A stretch of DNA of 13,738 nt from Actinomycetes bacterium (GTDB taxonomy: Bacteria; Actinomycetota; Actinomycetes; Mycobacteriales; Mycobacteriaceae): NCBI GenBank assembly GCA_023415515.1, contig JAEZKH010000060.1:1-13738 (forward strand), read 5' to 3'. The notes beneath the pieces were generated by a model. The model had not been told where the DNA came from. It ran no database searches and worked only from the letters and a program-made list of their open reading frames with translations. Shown here piece after piece: positions 1 to 6,791 of this stretch (positions are counted from its first letter, which is position 1; every line of letters starts with the position of its first letter). A program made the position numbers and the translations under genes.

Positions 1-492
1 GTCGGGGGCCGGCCGTGGATCGAGGCGGCCGCCACCCCAGATGACGACCGGGGTGATGACATAGCCCGATCGCGTCGGGTAGTCGTCGAGCAGGCCGACG
101 ACGTCGGCCTCGGTCAGGCGCACACCGACTTCTTCGTCGAGTTCGCGCAGCGCGGCATCGACCACCGTCTCCCCCCGATCGAGCCTTCCGCCGGGAAGGG
201 CCCATTGCGCGGCATGTGAGGACAGCCGGGTTGCTCTGCGGCACAACAGGAACGCCGCACCGCCCGCGACGTTCACCATGCGGCCGTCGAGGCCGGCCAG
301 CGCGACCTCACGCCCGTCGTTCCAACCGTCCACGTCCACCGGATCGACCCGGTCGTCGCCGACGTCGGAGTCGACGAGCACGACGGCCACGGCCGCGTGA
401 CGCTTCGTCGGGTCGGTCACAGCGCGTCGCTCGTGATTCGACAGGTGGACTCGAATCCGCTCGCACAGCGCCTCGTCGTAGGCGATCGTCAC
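1..492 (-). CDS. Nudix hydrolase, C-terminus cut by the window edge
   Basis: A reading frame of 164 codons runs leftward off the window. Nudix enzymes cleave nucleoside diphosphates linked to another group, using a Mg-binding helix. The Nudix box GX5EX7REUXEEXGU is complete at residues 102-124: G102, E108, R116-E117, E120-E121 and G123, preceded by WALPGG. Residues 1-75 are a variable N-terminal part with several acidic residues. The GTG at 490-492 was chosen as start; a GTG at 517-519 in the same frame is possible. The Shine-Dalgarno signal is weak. The gene lies 45 bases after the anti-sigma stop in the same direction, so it may end the sigma operon. The substrate cannot be read from this fragment. 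A housecleaning role (oxidised nucleotides or CoA derivatives) is only a family-level guess. Confidence 0.88.
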   Translation of the reverse strand, partial: MTIAYDEALCERIRVHLSNHERRAVTDPTKRHAAVAVVLVDSDVGDDRVDPVDVDGWNDGREVALAGLDGRMVNVAGGAAFLLCRRATRLSSHAAQWALPGGRLDRGETVVDAALRELDEEVGVRLTEADVVGLLDDYPTRSGYVITPVVIWGGGRLDPRPAPD

Positions 493-537
493 CGCTCGAC
501 CATAGGACGGCCGGCGCACGGCGGTCCGGTCGGCGGG

Positions 538-774
538 CTAGCGCCAGTCCCGCAGCGCGTCGAGGAGCCGGTCGCGGAACGACGGATCCAGGGTGTCCTC
601 GTCGATCCGTCCCAGCGTCTCGACCGTGGCCCGGAACTGCTGCAGGTAGTTCTCGCAGCCCTCGCATTCCAGCAGGTGCACGTCGAAACGGGCCCGGGTG
701 TCGGGGTCGAGCGATCCGTCGAGGTAGGCGGTGACCAATTCGACGAGCTCGTTGCAGTCCATGGCTCCAGTCAC
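538..774 (-). CDS. Small zinc anti-sigma factor (ZAS, zf-HC2)
   Basis: This 78-residue protein has the zinc anti-sigma signature His33-x3-Cys37-x2-Cys40, with Cys7 as a possible fourth ligand. It has no membrane helix, so it is predicted to be a soluble cytoplasmic anti-sigma factor that holds the neighbouring ECF sigma factor inactive. In well-studied ZAS proteins such as RsrA, oxidation of the cysteines releases the sigma factor; whether this one senses redox is inference. The GTG start (774-772) overlaps the sigma stop codon as GTGA, which implies translational coupling. A GAGGG ribosome site lies about six bases upstream of that GTG. The alternative ATG at 762 has its GGAG only two bases away and is less likely. 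Confidence 0.9.
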   Translation of the reverse strand: MTGAMDCNELVELVTAYLDGSLDPDTRARFDVHLLECEGCENYLQQFRATVETLGRIDEDTLDPSFRDRLLDALRDWR

Positions 775-1406
775 GTCGGGTCCCTCAGATAGTTCTCGAG
801 TACCTGCCGCACGGCCGCCCGTCCGCGATGCAGGAGTACCCGCTGGTTGGCCACGCTGATGTCGAGGAGCTCACGCACCTCCGCCGAGTCGAAGCCGAGC
901 AGGTCTCGCATCGTCACCACCAGGCGCTGTCGCTCGGGCAGCCTGTCGAGTTCCGCGCGCGCCACCGCGACCACTTCCCTGCCGAGCACCGCACCCTCCG
1001 GCGTCTCCGGGAACGGTTGCGGCACCGCGTCTGCGCGCCAGTGACCGGGCCATCGGTCGCCGGCCGGTCGGAAGCGGGCAGGGTCAACGGTGCCGCCGGT
1101 GAGAGCCATCGCCTCGGCGCCCGCGCTTCGCTGCTCCCGCAACGCACGCGCCTTCGCGATGTTGATGAGAATGCTGAAAAGCCATGTGCGAAGCGATGAT
1201 CGACCTTCGAACTTCGCGATTCCGGTGAGCAGCGCCAGCCATGCCTCCTGCACGACTTCCTCGGCGACGGCATGGCTGCGCACATACCCGCGCGCGACCC
1301 GCAACATCGACGGGGTGTGGCGGTCGACCAGCTCGGCGTAGACCGACTCGTCACGGGCCAGAAGACCCGCGACGAGCGCGGTCTCGTCGCCTGCGGTCGT
1401 GGTCAT
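771..1406 (-). CDS. ECF RNA polymerase sigma factor paired with a zinc anti-sigma factor
   Basis: This 211-residue sigma-70 family protein carries region 2 at about residues 14-90 (YAELVDRHTPSMLRVARGYV, then AEEVVQEAWLALL and FEGRSSLRTWLFSIL). Region 4 lies at about 152-205 (LPERQRLVVTMRDLLGF, then NQRVLLHRGRAAVR). A proline-rich linker joins them. There is no C-terminal extension, unlike the ECF42 protein further right. The open frame continues 81 codons upstream to 1649, but that part overlaps the YkgB-like gene and is not sigma-like, so ATG 1406 was chosen. There is no clear Shine-Dalgarno; a TACGCT box at 1421-1416 could drive a nearly leaderless internal transcript. The gene follows the YkgB-like gene by 20 bases and overlaps the anti-sigma gene by four. 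The exact ECF group was not assigned. Confidence 0.92.
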   Translation of the reverse strand: MTTTAGDETALVAGLLARDESVYAELVDRHTPSMLRVARGYVRSHAVAEEVVQEAWLALLTGIAKFEGRSSLRTWLFSILINIAKARALREQRSAGAEAMALTGGTVDPARFRPAGDRWPGHWRADAVPQPFPETPEGAVLGREVVAVARAELDRLPERQRLVVTMRDLLGFDSAEVRELLDISVANQRVLLHRGRAAVRQVLENYLRDPT

Positions 1407-1426
1407 GTCAGCCAGAGCGTATCCAC

Positions 1427-1920
1427 TCAGTCGGCGGCCCTCACCGAACGCAGCGCATCGGCAAGCGTCCACACCGAAACCCCGAGCAGTGCGACGTCCT
1501 TGATGAGGAACTGTCCCGACGTCGACAGCATCGGGAACCCGCCCTGTGATGCCTCGAACACGCCGGGTGTGGTGAACAGGAACGTGATCGTCGCGACGAA
1601 CAGCCCGATCGCGATGACGCTTCCGGCCGCCGAAAGCCGGGGCGCCCACGGCTTGACGGCCAGCAGCACCGCAGCGCCGACCTCGAGCACACCGAGCAGC
1701 GCGGAGAACGTGGTGACGGAGAAGACGTCGTACATCCAGCTCATCAGCGGGCTGTTGGCGACGAGCGACTCGATCCCGTACGCCTCGTACGACGTGAATT
1801 CATCAAGCCGATCCAGCCGATGACGACGACGAGTCCGTAGCGGGCGAGGTGACCCGCGAGCCGGTCGATCGCGGCCGCCCGCGCGGCGATCGGAGTGTCA
1901 GAGGCTGTTGTTTCGGTCAT
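1427..1920 (-). pseudogene. YkgB/RclC-type (DUF417) membrane protein broken by a -1 frameshift
   Basis: Two frames together encode one DUF417/YkgB protein. Residues 1-40 (MTETTASDTP... to GWIGLM) are read from ATG 1920. The rest, KFTSYEAYGIESLVANSP onward, is read one frame over to the TGA at 1427-1429. Restoring one A/T pair in the AA/TT run near 1799-1800 turns ATG-AAT-TCA into ATG-AAA-TTC. That joins the halves into about 164 residues, close to the family's usual size. Four hydrophobic helices are visible: YGLVVVIGWIGL, SALLGVLEVGAAVLLAV, AAGSVIAIGLFVATITFLF and DVALLGVSVWTLADAL. The E. coli relative RclC is an inner-membrane protein of the reactive-chlorine response. A GAGGGAG ribosome site precedes ATG 1920; an in-frame ATG at 1956 is a weaker alternative. 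The downstream half is well preserved, so the break is recent or a sequencing error. Confidence 0.82.
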
Positions 1921-1965
1921 GGTGGTGGCTCCCTCGGCGTGCGGCAGTGGTGACATCGGTTGGTG

Positions 1966-1980
1966 TCGGGCGTGGCCCGA
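1966..1980. repeat. Short perfect hairpin between the tenA-like and ykgB-like genes
   Basis: TCGGGC-GTG-GCCCGA forms a six-base-pair GC-rich stem with a three-base loop. It lies in the 161-base gap after the tenA-like stop and about 45 bases before the ykgB-like start. No T-run follows, so it is not a classical intrinsic terminator. It could be a weak terminator for the upstream unit or an operator. GC-rich DNA produces such stems often by chance. Nothing else recognisable was seen in this gap. Confidence 0.25.
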
Positions 1981-2081
1981 ACCGTTACGCCGTGGCGGCG
2001 GCGCTGCGCGAGGACGATGGTGTGGTGTCCGAGGTGCCTGGCCGCGGGCGTCGATCTGCGCCGCTCGGCCCTCGGATGAGG

Positions 2082-2696
2082 TCAGTGTGCGACGAACGCC
2101 GCCTCGAAGAAGGCCAGCTCCAACTGCATCGCGCGGCGGTAGGCGACACGGACCGCGTCGGTGTCGTGCTGTTGATCGAGCAGCCGCTCCAGCGCGGCGG
2201 CCGTCGCCTCGAACTCGGGGTCGGCGTAGGTCTGCACCCACTGCGCGTACGGCCCGGCCGCGTCCGCGTCGAGAGACGCCCCGAGCCACGCGTAGAGCCG
2301 CATGCACGGCGTCATCGCCGCGAAGACGACGCCGAGCCCCTTGGTCGCGGCCGTCGCGAGCAGGAACTCGGTGTAGGCCAGCGTCGCGGGCAGCGGTTGC
2401 ACGCCCGCCATGTCGATACCCCACGACGCTGCGTAGGAGCCGTGCAGCCCGAGTTCCTGCCGCACCCCCGCCAGCAGGTCGGCGAGGGTGAGCAACGTCG
2501 AGGTGTCGGGGCTGTGGGCAAGCGCCAAAGCATATGCGCGAGCGAAGGATTCGAGAAAGAATGCGTCCTGCGCCAGGTAGCCGGCGAAGACTTCACTCGG
2601 CAGTGAGCCGTCGGCGAGACCGCGAACGAACGGGTGGGCGAGCACATCGGCGGCCACATCGGAGCTGTCCGACCACAGCTGAGCTGACAGCGTCAT
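2082..2696 (-). CDS. tenA: TenA/THI-4 family thiaminase II-like protein
   Basis: This 204-residue, all-helical protein matches the TenA family, which hydrolyses aminopyrimidine breakdown products of thiamin to salvage the HMP precursor in the cytoplasm. Visible family positions are Asp44 in FAGYLAQDAFFLESFARAYA, Tyr108 in LAYTEFLL, Cys131 in MTPCMRLYAWLG (the place of the TenA nucleophile cysteine) and Glu193 in QLELAFFEAAF. The length is close to the usual 220-235. The start is ATG 2696; the ribosome site is weak. The gene follows the 74-residue unknown protein by 11 bases, so the two are probably cotranscribed. No other thiamin gene is in the window, so the real substrate is uncertain. Family membership is firm; the reaction is inferred. 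Confidence 0.9.
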   Translation of the reverse strand: MTLSAQLWSDSSDVAADVLAHPFVRGLADGSLPSEVFAGYLAQDAFFLESFARAYALALAHSPDTSTLLTLADLLAGVRQELGLHGSYAASWGIDMAGVQPLPATLAYTEFLLATAATKGLGVVFAAMTPCMRLYAWLGASLDADAAGPYAQWVQTYADPEFEATAAALERLLDQQHDTDAVRVAYRRAMQLELAFFEAAFVAH

Positions 2697-2707
2697 GAGC
2701 GGACCGG

Positions 2708-2932
2708 TCAGCGTGTCAGCCAGCCCTTGACGGTGTCCAGTTCTCTGGTCGTCGACATCAGGATGTTGTCGCGGTACAGCGCACCGCCGCTGATCGCCTG
2801 GCTGCCCTGCCAGACGATGTGCACGCGTTCAGGCCTGCGCAGGTAGTAGTCGCTGCGGTCGGCATCCCGGTGCTGCCAGCCGGCCCCTTCCGCAAGGCCG
2901 ATCACCTCGTCGCGTTGCGCGGTCACAGTCAT
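2708..2932 (-). CDS. Conserved-looking 74-residue protein of unknown function
   Basis: I do not recognise a named family. The protein runs from MTVTAQRDEVIGLAEGAGWQ to LDTVKGWLTR. It has no membrane segment, signal peptide or cysteine. It reads as a compact alpha/beta fold with a YYLRRPERVHIVWQ strand-like middle. A strong GAGGAGG ribosome site eight bases before ATG 2932 supports a real gene and fixes the start; the longer open frame upstream overlaps the ECF42 gene in another frame and is discarded. It lies 76 bases after the ECF42 stop and 11 bases before the tenA-like gene, all leftward. It could be read with the ECF42 operon or from its own weak promoter at 2962-2990. Confidence 0.8.
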   Translation of the reverse strand: MTVTAQRDEVIGLAEGAGWQHRDADRSDYYLRRPERVHIVWQGSQAISGGALYRDNILMSTTRELDTVKGWLTR

Positions 2933-2961
2933 GGCGCGTACCTCCTCGGTCACCTCGGTAC

Positions 2962-2990
2962 GGTATCGAACCCACCAGCCATCGGACCAA
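2962..2990 (-). promoter_or_regulatory. Possible sigma-70-type promoter for the 74-residue protein and tenA-like gene
   Basis: On the minus strand TTGGTC (2990-2985), 17 bases, then GATACC (2967-2962) precede ATG 2932 by about 30 bases. Each box matches the consensus at only three of six positions, and the -10 box lacks the final T, so this is weak. Confidence 0.25.
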
Positions 2991-3008
2991 AGCAGCAGGT
3001 CAGCCGCA

Positions 3009-4190
3009 TCAGGCCGGGGACAGTCCGCCGTCGGGCGCGGTCGCCGCGCAACTCTGTCCCCGGCGCAGCGTGGCGGCGCGCACCATGAGGTGGTTGCGTT
3101 CGGCCATGCTGTGCGCCTGTACGGCCGCCGCCGCGTACAGCGTTGCGGCGCGTCGGATGTCGCCTGACCGCTCGTGTAAGTAGGCCACCGCCGCCGTGTG
3201 TCGCGGGACGGCCGGATCGAGTTCGGCCAGCGCTGCCAGCCCCGCCCGCGGACCGTCCGCCTCACCGATCGCCACCGCGCGATTGAGTCGCGCGACCGGG
3301 CTGTCGGTCAGTCTCACCAGTTCGTCGTACCACTCGACGATCTGCCCCCAGTCGGTCTCGTCGGCCGATTGCGCGTCGGCGTGCAGCGCCGCGATCGCGG
3401 CTTGCGCCTGATACTCCCCGAGGCGGTCGCACGCGAGCGCGGCCTGCAGCACGTTCACGCCCTCGGCGATCAGATCGGTGCGCCACAGTGCGCGGTTCTG
3501 CTCGGCCAGCGGCACCAGGCTGCCGTCGGCGCGGATCCTGGCCGCACGGCGGGCATGGTGGAGCAGGAAGAGCGCGAGGCATCCGGCCACCTCGGGGTCG
3601 TCGGTGCTTGCGTACAACTCGCGGGCGAGCCGGATGGCCTCCGCGGCGAGGTCGATGTCGCCGCTGTACCCCTCGTTGAAGATCAGGTACAACACCTTCA
3701 GCACGGTGCGCAGATCTCCGGGCTGGTCCAGCCGGACATCACCGATGGTGCGCTTGGCTCGCGAAATGCGTTGTGCCATAGTTGTTTCCGGCACCATATA
3801 GGCTCGGGCGATCTGCTGGGTGGTGAGCCCGCCGACGGCTCGCAGCGTGAGGGCGACAGCCGATGCGCCACTCAGGCTCGGATGCGCGCACAGGAAGCAG
3901 AGCGCCAATGTGTCGTCGGCCGCCTCGGTGGGGCCGGGTGCGGGCTCACCGGACACCAACAGCTCGCGGTCGCGGCGGGCGGCGTCGGATCGGGCGGCGT
4001 CGATGTAGCGACGCCACGCCGCGGTGATGAGCCAACCCAACGGGTCGTCGGGCGGCCGTTCCGGCCACACTTCCACGGCGCGCACGAGCGCCTCCGCAAC
4101 CGCGTCCTCCGCCGTTGCGAAGTCGGCGCCGCGGCGAACGAGAACCGCGAGCACCCGCGGGATCAGCTCGCGCAGCCGGGTCTCGTTCAC
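3009..4190 (-). CDS. ECF42-type RNA polymerase sigma factor with C-terminal TPR-like domain
   Basis: This 393-residue protein is about twice the size of a normal ECF sigma factor. Region 2 lies at about residues 6-75 (AEDAVAEALVRAVEVWP, DDPLGWLITAAWRRYIDAAR). Region 4 lies at about 95-150 (GLTTQQIARAYMVPETTMAQ). The rest is the helical TPR-like extension of the ECF42/DUF6596 type, with its typical VLYLIFNEGY (166-175), DWGQIVEWYDEL (280-291) and SPVARLNRAVA (298-308). The group has no classical anti-sigma factor; in Streptomyces the C-terminal domain was reported to matter for activity. The GTG start at 4190 keeps a complete region 2. The gene follows the DGPF protein by ten bases, the standard ECF42 partner, and the pair probably shares the promoter at 4657-4683. 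Confidence 0.95.
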   Translation of the reverse strand: MNETRLRELIPRVLAVLVRRGADFATAEDAVAEALVRAVEVWPERPPDDPLGWLITAAWRRYIDAARSDAARRDRELLVSGEPAPGPTEAADDTLALCFLCAHPSLSGASAVALTLRAVGGLTTQQIARAYMVPETTMAQRISRAKRTIGDVRLDQPGDLRTVLKVLYLIFNEGYSGDIDLAAEAIRLARELYASTDDPEVAGCLALFLLHHARRAARIRADGSLVPLAEQNRALWRTDLIAEGVNVLQAALACDRLGEYQAQAAIAALHADAQSADETDWGQIVEWYDELVRLTDSPVARLNRAVAIGEADGPRAGLAALAELDPAVPRHTAAVAYLHERSGDIRRAATLYAAAAVQAHSMAERNHLMVRAATLRRGQSCAATAPDGGLSPA

Positions 4191-4200
4191 CGCTGCGGGG

Positions 4201-4608
4201 TCACTCGGTCACGGTCGTCGGCGAGCCCATGAACGGCCGCACCTCGAGCCACTCGTGGATCGGCCTGCCACCGGCACCGGGAGCGGCCGACAACTCACCT
4301 GCCAGCTCGACGGCACGCTCGTGGGAGTCCACGTCGACGACCATGAACCCGGCGATCAGATCCTTTGTCTCGGCGAACGGGCCGTCGGTCACCGGCGGCC
4401 TGCCCGCACCGTCGTAGCGGACCCACGCGCCGTCGGCGGCGAGGGCCTGGCTGTCGACGTACTCGCCGCTGTCTTTCAGCCGCTGTGCGAAGTCGTCCAT
4501 GTAGCGAATGTGCGCCTCGACCTCGGCCGCCGTCCACTCATCCATCGGCACATCGTTGACCGCCGCGGGCGCGCCCCGGTAGTGCTTGAGAAAAAGGTAC
4601 TTCGGCAT
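4201..4608 (-). CDS. YCII-related DGPF-domain protein, ECF42 partner
   Basis: This 135-residue protein begins MPKYLFLKHYRG and carries the signature DGPF at residues 75-78 within VTDGPFAETKDLIAGF, then a MVVDVDSHERAVELA strand-helix unit. These features place it in the DGPF/YCII-related family, small ferredoxin-like-fold proteins repeatedly found beside ECF42 sigma genes and reported as their targets. The biochemical function is not known. Its possible catalytic residues are the Asp of DGPF and nearby Glu80. A GGGAGA ribosome site lies five bases before ATG 4608. The gene ends ten bases before the ECF42 gene, so the two form an operon. Confidence 0.93.
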   Translation of the reverse strand: MPKYLFLKHYRGAPAAVNDVPMDEWTAAEVEAHIRYMDDFAQRLKDSGEYVDSQALAADGAWVRYDGAGRPPVTDGPFAETKDLIAGFMVVDVDSHERAVELAGELSAAPGAGGRPIHEWLEVRPFMGSPTTVTE

Positions 4609-4656
4609 GCTCTTCTCCCTTCAGGTCCGCGACCCTGGTCGGTCGCATACCCATGG

Positions 4657-4683
4657 GACGGAGCGGTCACGGTGTTCTCGACA
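4657..4683 (-). promoter_or_regulatory. ECF42-consensus promoter of the DGPF-ECF42 operon
   Basis: On the minus strand TGTCGA (4683-4678) is followed after exactly 17 bases by CGTC (4660-4657). As I recall it, the published ECF42 motif from Streptomyces is TGTCGA in the -35 region and CG(A/T)C in the -10 region. Transcription would begin near 4650, giving a leader of about 40 bases before ATG 4608. The site fills the 78-base gap between the LLM oxidoreductase stop and the DGPF gene. This implies autoregulation by the ECF42 protein. It is a sequence match only, not a mapped promoter. Confidence 0.72.
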
Positions 4684-4686
4684 TCG

Positions 4687-5517
4687 CTAGCCGCGGTATC
4701 TCGCCACCTGCTCGGCGTAGTCGTCGAGCAGACGCAGCGATTCATCGAGCGGCTTGGTCGGCAGCAGCAGCGCGAGCTGGCCGAAGCCCAGCTTTTCTGC
4801 GGCACTCCAATAGTCGAGGTCCACGGGCGTGCCGAACTGCGACAGCGGCACGTCGTGCCCAGCCCCGTCACGCATCTGACCGATGCGCAGGGCGAGTCGT
4901 TCGACCGGGAGGGGATTGGCGATCCAGCCCGCGTCGTGCCGGATCACCCGCTTGACGGTGGCGTCGGAGTCCCCGCCGATGAAGATCGGAGGGTGTGGCT
5001 TCTGGACCGGTTTCGGGCGGATGAACGAGGGCTCGAAGTCGACGTAGGTGCCGTGGTATTCGGCGGGTTCGGTGGTCCACAGCGACTTGATGGCCTCGAT
5101 GCGCTCGTCGAGCAGCGCACCGCGGGTCTTGGGGTCGGTGCCGTGGTTGCGTAACTCCTCGATGTTCCAGCCCGCGCCGACACCGAAGACGAACCGGCCG
5201 TTGGAGATCAGGTCGATGCTCGCGGCCTCTTTCGCCGTGATGATCGGGTCGCGCTGGATGAGCAGCGCGATACCGGTGACCAACTGGATCTTCGTTGTCA
5301 CTGCGGCGGCAGCGGCCAGCGTCACGAACGGGTCGAGCGTCCGGTAGTAGATCGACGGCAACTCCCCGCCCATCGGATAGGCCGACTCGCGGCTGGCGGG
5401 GATGTGCGTGTGCTCGGCGATGGCGAGGGAATCGAATCCCCGCTCCTCGACCGCCCTGGCCAGGGAGACCGTGTCGATGGTGTCGTCGTTGACGAATGTG
5501 GAGATCCCGAACCGCAT
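4687..5517 (-). CDS. F420-dependent LLM-class (luciferase-like) oxidoreductase
   Basis: This 276-residue TIM-barrel protein is of the bacterial-luciferase-like fold. Family marks include the start MRFGISTF, IAEHTHIP (33-40), the glycine-rich FGVGAGWNIEEL (111-122), the loop FIRPKPVQKPHPPIFIGG (165-182) and GWIANPLP. The long loop ending in PPIFIGG is typical of the TIGR03619-like subfamily that uses coenzyme F420 in mycobacteria. F420 rather than FMN use is inferred from family and host. ATG 5517 gives the canonical N-terminus; the open frame upstream to 5928 is antisense to the metallophosphoesterase and not real. The ribosome site is weak (GGCAGG, four bases away). The gene is divergent from the metallophosphoesterase and lies upstream of the ECF42 operon. 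Its substrate is unknown. Confidence 0.92.
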   Translation of the reverse strand: MRFGISTFVNDDTIDTVSLARAVEERGFDSLAIAEHTHIPASRESAYPMGGELPSIYYRTLDPFVTLAAAAAVTTKIQLVTGIALLIQRDPIITAKEAASIDLISNGRFVFGVGAGWNIEELRNHGTDPKTRGALLDERIEAIKSLWTTEPAEYHGTYVDFEPSFIRPKPVQKPHPPIFIGGDSDATVKRVIRHDAGWIANPLPVERLALRIGQMRDGAGHDVPLSQFGTPVDLDYWSAAEKLGFGQLALLLPTKPLDESLRLLDDYAEQVARYRG

Positions 5518-5584
5518 GTGGCCTGCCAACGCTGCTCCACGCCGCCCTATTCCTGCGCCGCCGCGCCACCTCGTCGGCCGTCGG

Positions 5585-5590
5585 TAGCGT
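5585..5590 (+). promoter_or_regulatory. Possible -10 box of the metallophosphoesterase gene
   Basis: TAGCGT fits the mycobacterial TANNNT -10 pattern and would place the transcript start at about 5597, four bases before ATG 5601. No good -35 hexamer is seen 17 bases upstream. GAAGG, four bases before the ATG, could instead be a ribosome site. A single hexamer is weak evidence. Confidence 0.25.
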
Positions 5591-5600
5591 CGAAGGCGCG

Positions 5601-6791
5601 ATGACACACACCCCCGCCGAAACAGCCGAAACCAACGAACCGTCGCGACGGTCTGCGCGCAGGTGGCGCCGCATGGCCGTCGTGCTCGCGGTGATGCTGC
5701 TGTTGTTCGGTGTGCCCGCCGCGACGCTGCTGGCGCCTGCGGCGCGGTGGCCGCTCTACGTCGTCGTGCCGGGCGGCGCGCTGCTCGCCGCGGCATTCCT
5801 GACGCTGCCAGCGACGATGGTGCTCGGCCACGGTCGCCGACATCGCGACTGGGCGGCCGTCGTCGGTGACACGGTGCTCGGCGTCGGCTGGGTGCTGTTC
5901 GCCTGGTCGTTGCTCGGCCAAGTCGCAAAAGTCGTCCTCGCCGTTGCGGGGGTCGAGGACCCGTTGAGGTCGCGGGCAGTCGCGCTCTCGGTGCTGGCGG
6001 TGGCGGTGGTGCTGCTCGTCTGGGGATACGTCGAGGCGATGCGGGTGCCGCGGGTGAAGGCCGTCGACGTCGCCGTCGCCGGACTCGCGCCCGGACTCGA
6101 CGGGACCCGGATCGCCGTCATCACCGACACCCACTACGGGCCGATCGCCCGCGCGCGGTGGTCGACGCGGGTGGTGGAAAGGGTCAACGAGGTCGGCGCC
6201 GACATCGTCTGCCACGTCGGCGACATCGCCGACGGCGCGGTGCCCATCCGCGAGGCACAGGCTCGCCCACTGGCCTCGGTGCGGGCCACGTCGGCGCGGG
6301 TCTACGTCACCGGTAACCACGAATACTTCAGCGAGGCGCAGGACTGGCTGGACTACATGGAGGGCATCGGCTGGACCGCCCTGCACAACCGGCACATCGT
6401 CGTCGAGCGAGGCGGCGACCGCCTCGTCGTGGCGGGCGTGGACGACGCCACCGCCGCGGGATCCGGCGTACCGGGGCACGGTGCGGATCTGGCGGCCGCA
6501 CTCGCCGGCGCCGACCCCGCGCTGCCCGTGCTCCTGCTCGCGCACCAACCCAAGCAGGTCGCCCACGCTGCCCGCGCAGGCGTTGCGCTGCAGATCTCCG
6601 GGCACACCCACGGCGGCCAGATCTGGCCGTTCCACCTGCTGGTCCGGTTGGACCAACCGGTGGTGGCCGGGCTGAGCAGACACGGTGACCGCACTGCGCT
6701 CTACACGAGCCGTGGCACCGGGTTCTGGGGCCCGCCGTTCCGGATCTTCGCACCGAGCGAGATCACGCTGCTGACGCTTCTTCGTTCATGA
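5601..6791 (+). CDS. Membrane-anchored metallophosphoesterase (YkuE-like calcineurin type)
   Basis: This 396-residue protein has four predicted membrane helices (about 24-45, 51-75, 89-117, 127-143) followed by a metallophosphoesterase domain. All metal-binding motifs are present: Asp176-x-His178 in ITDTHYG, Gly207-Asp208-x2-Asp211, Gly238-Asn-His240-Glu, His315 in AHQP, and Gly334-His335-x-His337 in GHTHGGQ. It should therefore be a two-metal phosphohydrolase tethered at the membrane. Substrates of related proteins include lipid-linked phosphates such as UDP-sugar lipids, but the substrate here is not readable. ATG 5601, after GAAGG, was chosen. The open frame reaches back to 5496 but those codons overlap the divergent LLM promoter region. 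The gene converges on the methyltransferase, with stop codons six bases apart inside a tandem repeat. Confidence 0.93.
   Translation: MTHTPAETAETNEPSRRSARRWRRMAVVLAVMLLLFGVPAATLLAPAARWPLYVVVPGGALLAAAFLTLPATMVLGHGRRHRDWAAVVGDTVLGVGWVLFAWSLLGQVAKVVLAVAGVEDPLRSRAVALSVLAVAVVLLVWGYVEAMRVPRVKAVDVAVAGLAPGLDGTRIAVITDTHYGPIARARWSTRVVERVNEVGADIVCHVGDIADGAVPIREAQARPLASVRATSARVYVTGNHEYFSEAQDWLDYMEGIGWTALHNRHIVVERGGDRLVVAGVDDATAAGSGVPGHGADLAAALAGADPALPVLLLAHQPKQVAHAARAGVALQISGHTHGGQIWPFHLLVRLDQPVVAGLSRHGDRTALYTSRGTGFWGPPFRIFAPSEITLLTLLRS

Noticed and set aside
1407..1649. 81-codon upstream extension of the ECF sigma frame
   Set aside because: It overlaps the YkgB-like coding sequence, and region 2 is already complete from ATG 1406.
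1744..2424. 226-residue minus-strand frame across the tenA-ykgB junction
   Set aside because: Only its last part is real (the first 40 residues of the YkgB-like protein). The rest is an Arg/Ala-rich shadow of the tenA-like gene.
3198..4232. 344-residue plus-strand frame opposite the ECF42 gene
   Set aside because: It is antisense to a full-length sigma factor with clear motifs; its composition is that of a high-GC shadow frame, and no family is recognisable.
5518..5928. Extension of the LLM oxidoreductase frame into the metallophosphoesterase gene
   Set aside because: It is basic, low-complexity translation antisense to the membrane helices of the metallophosphoesterase. The family N-terminus MRFGIS is at 5517.
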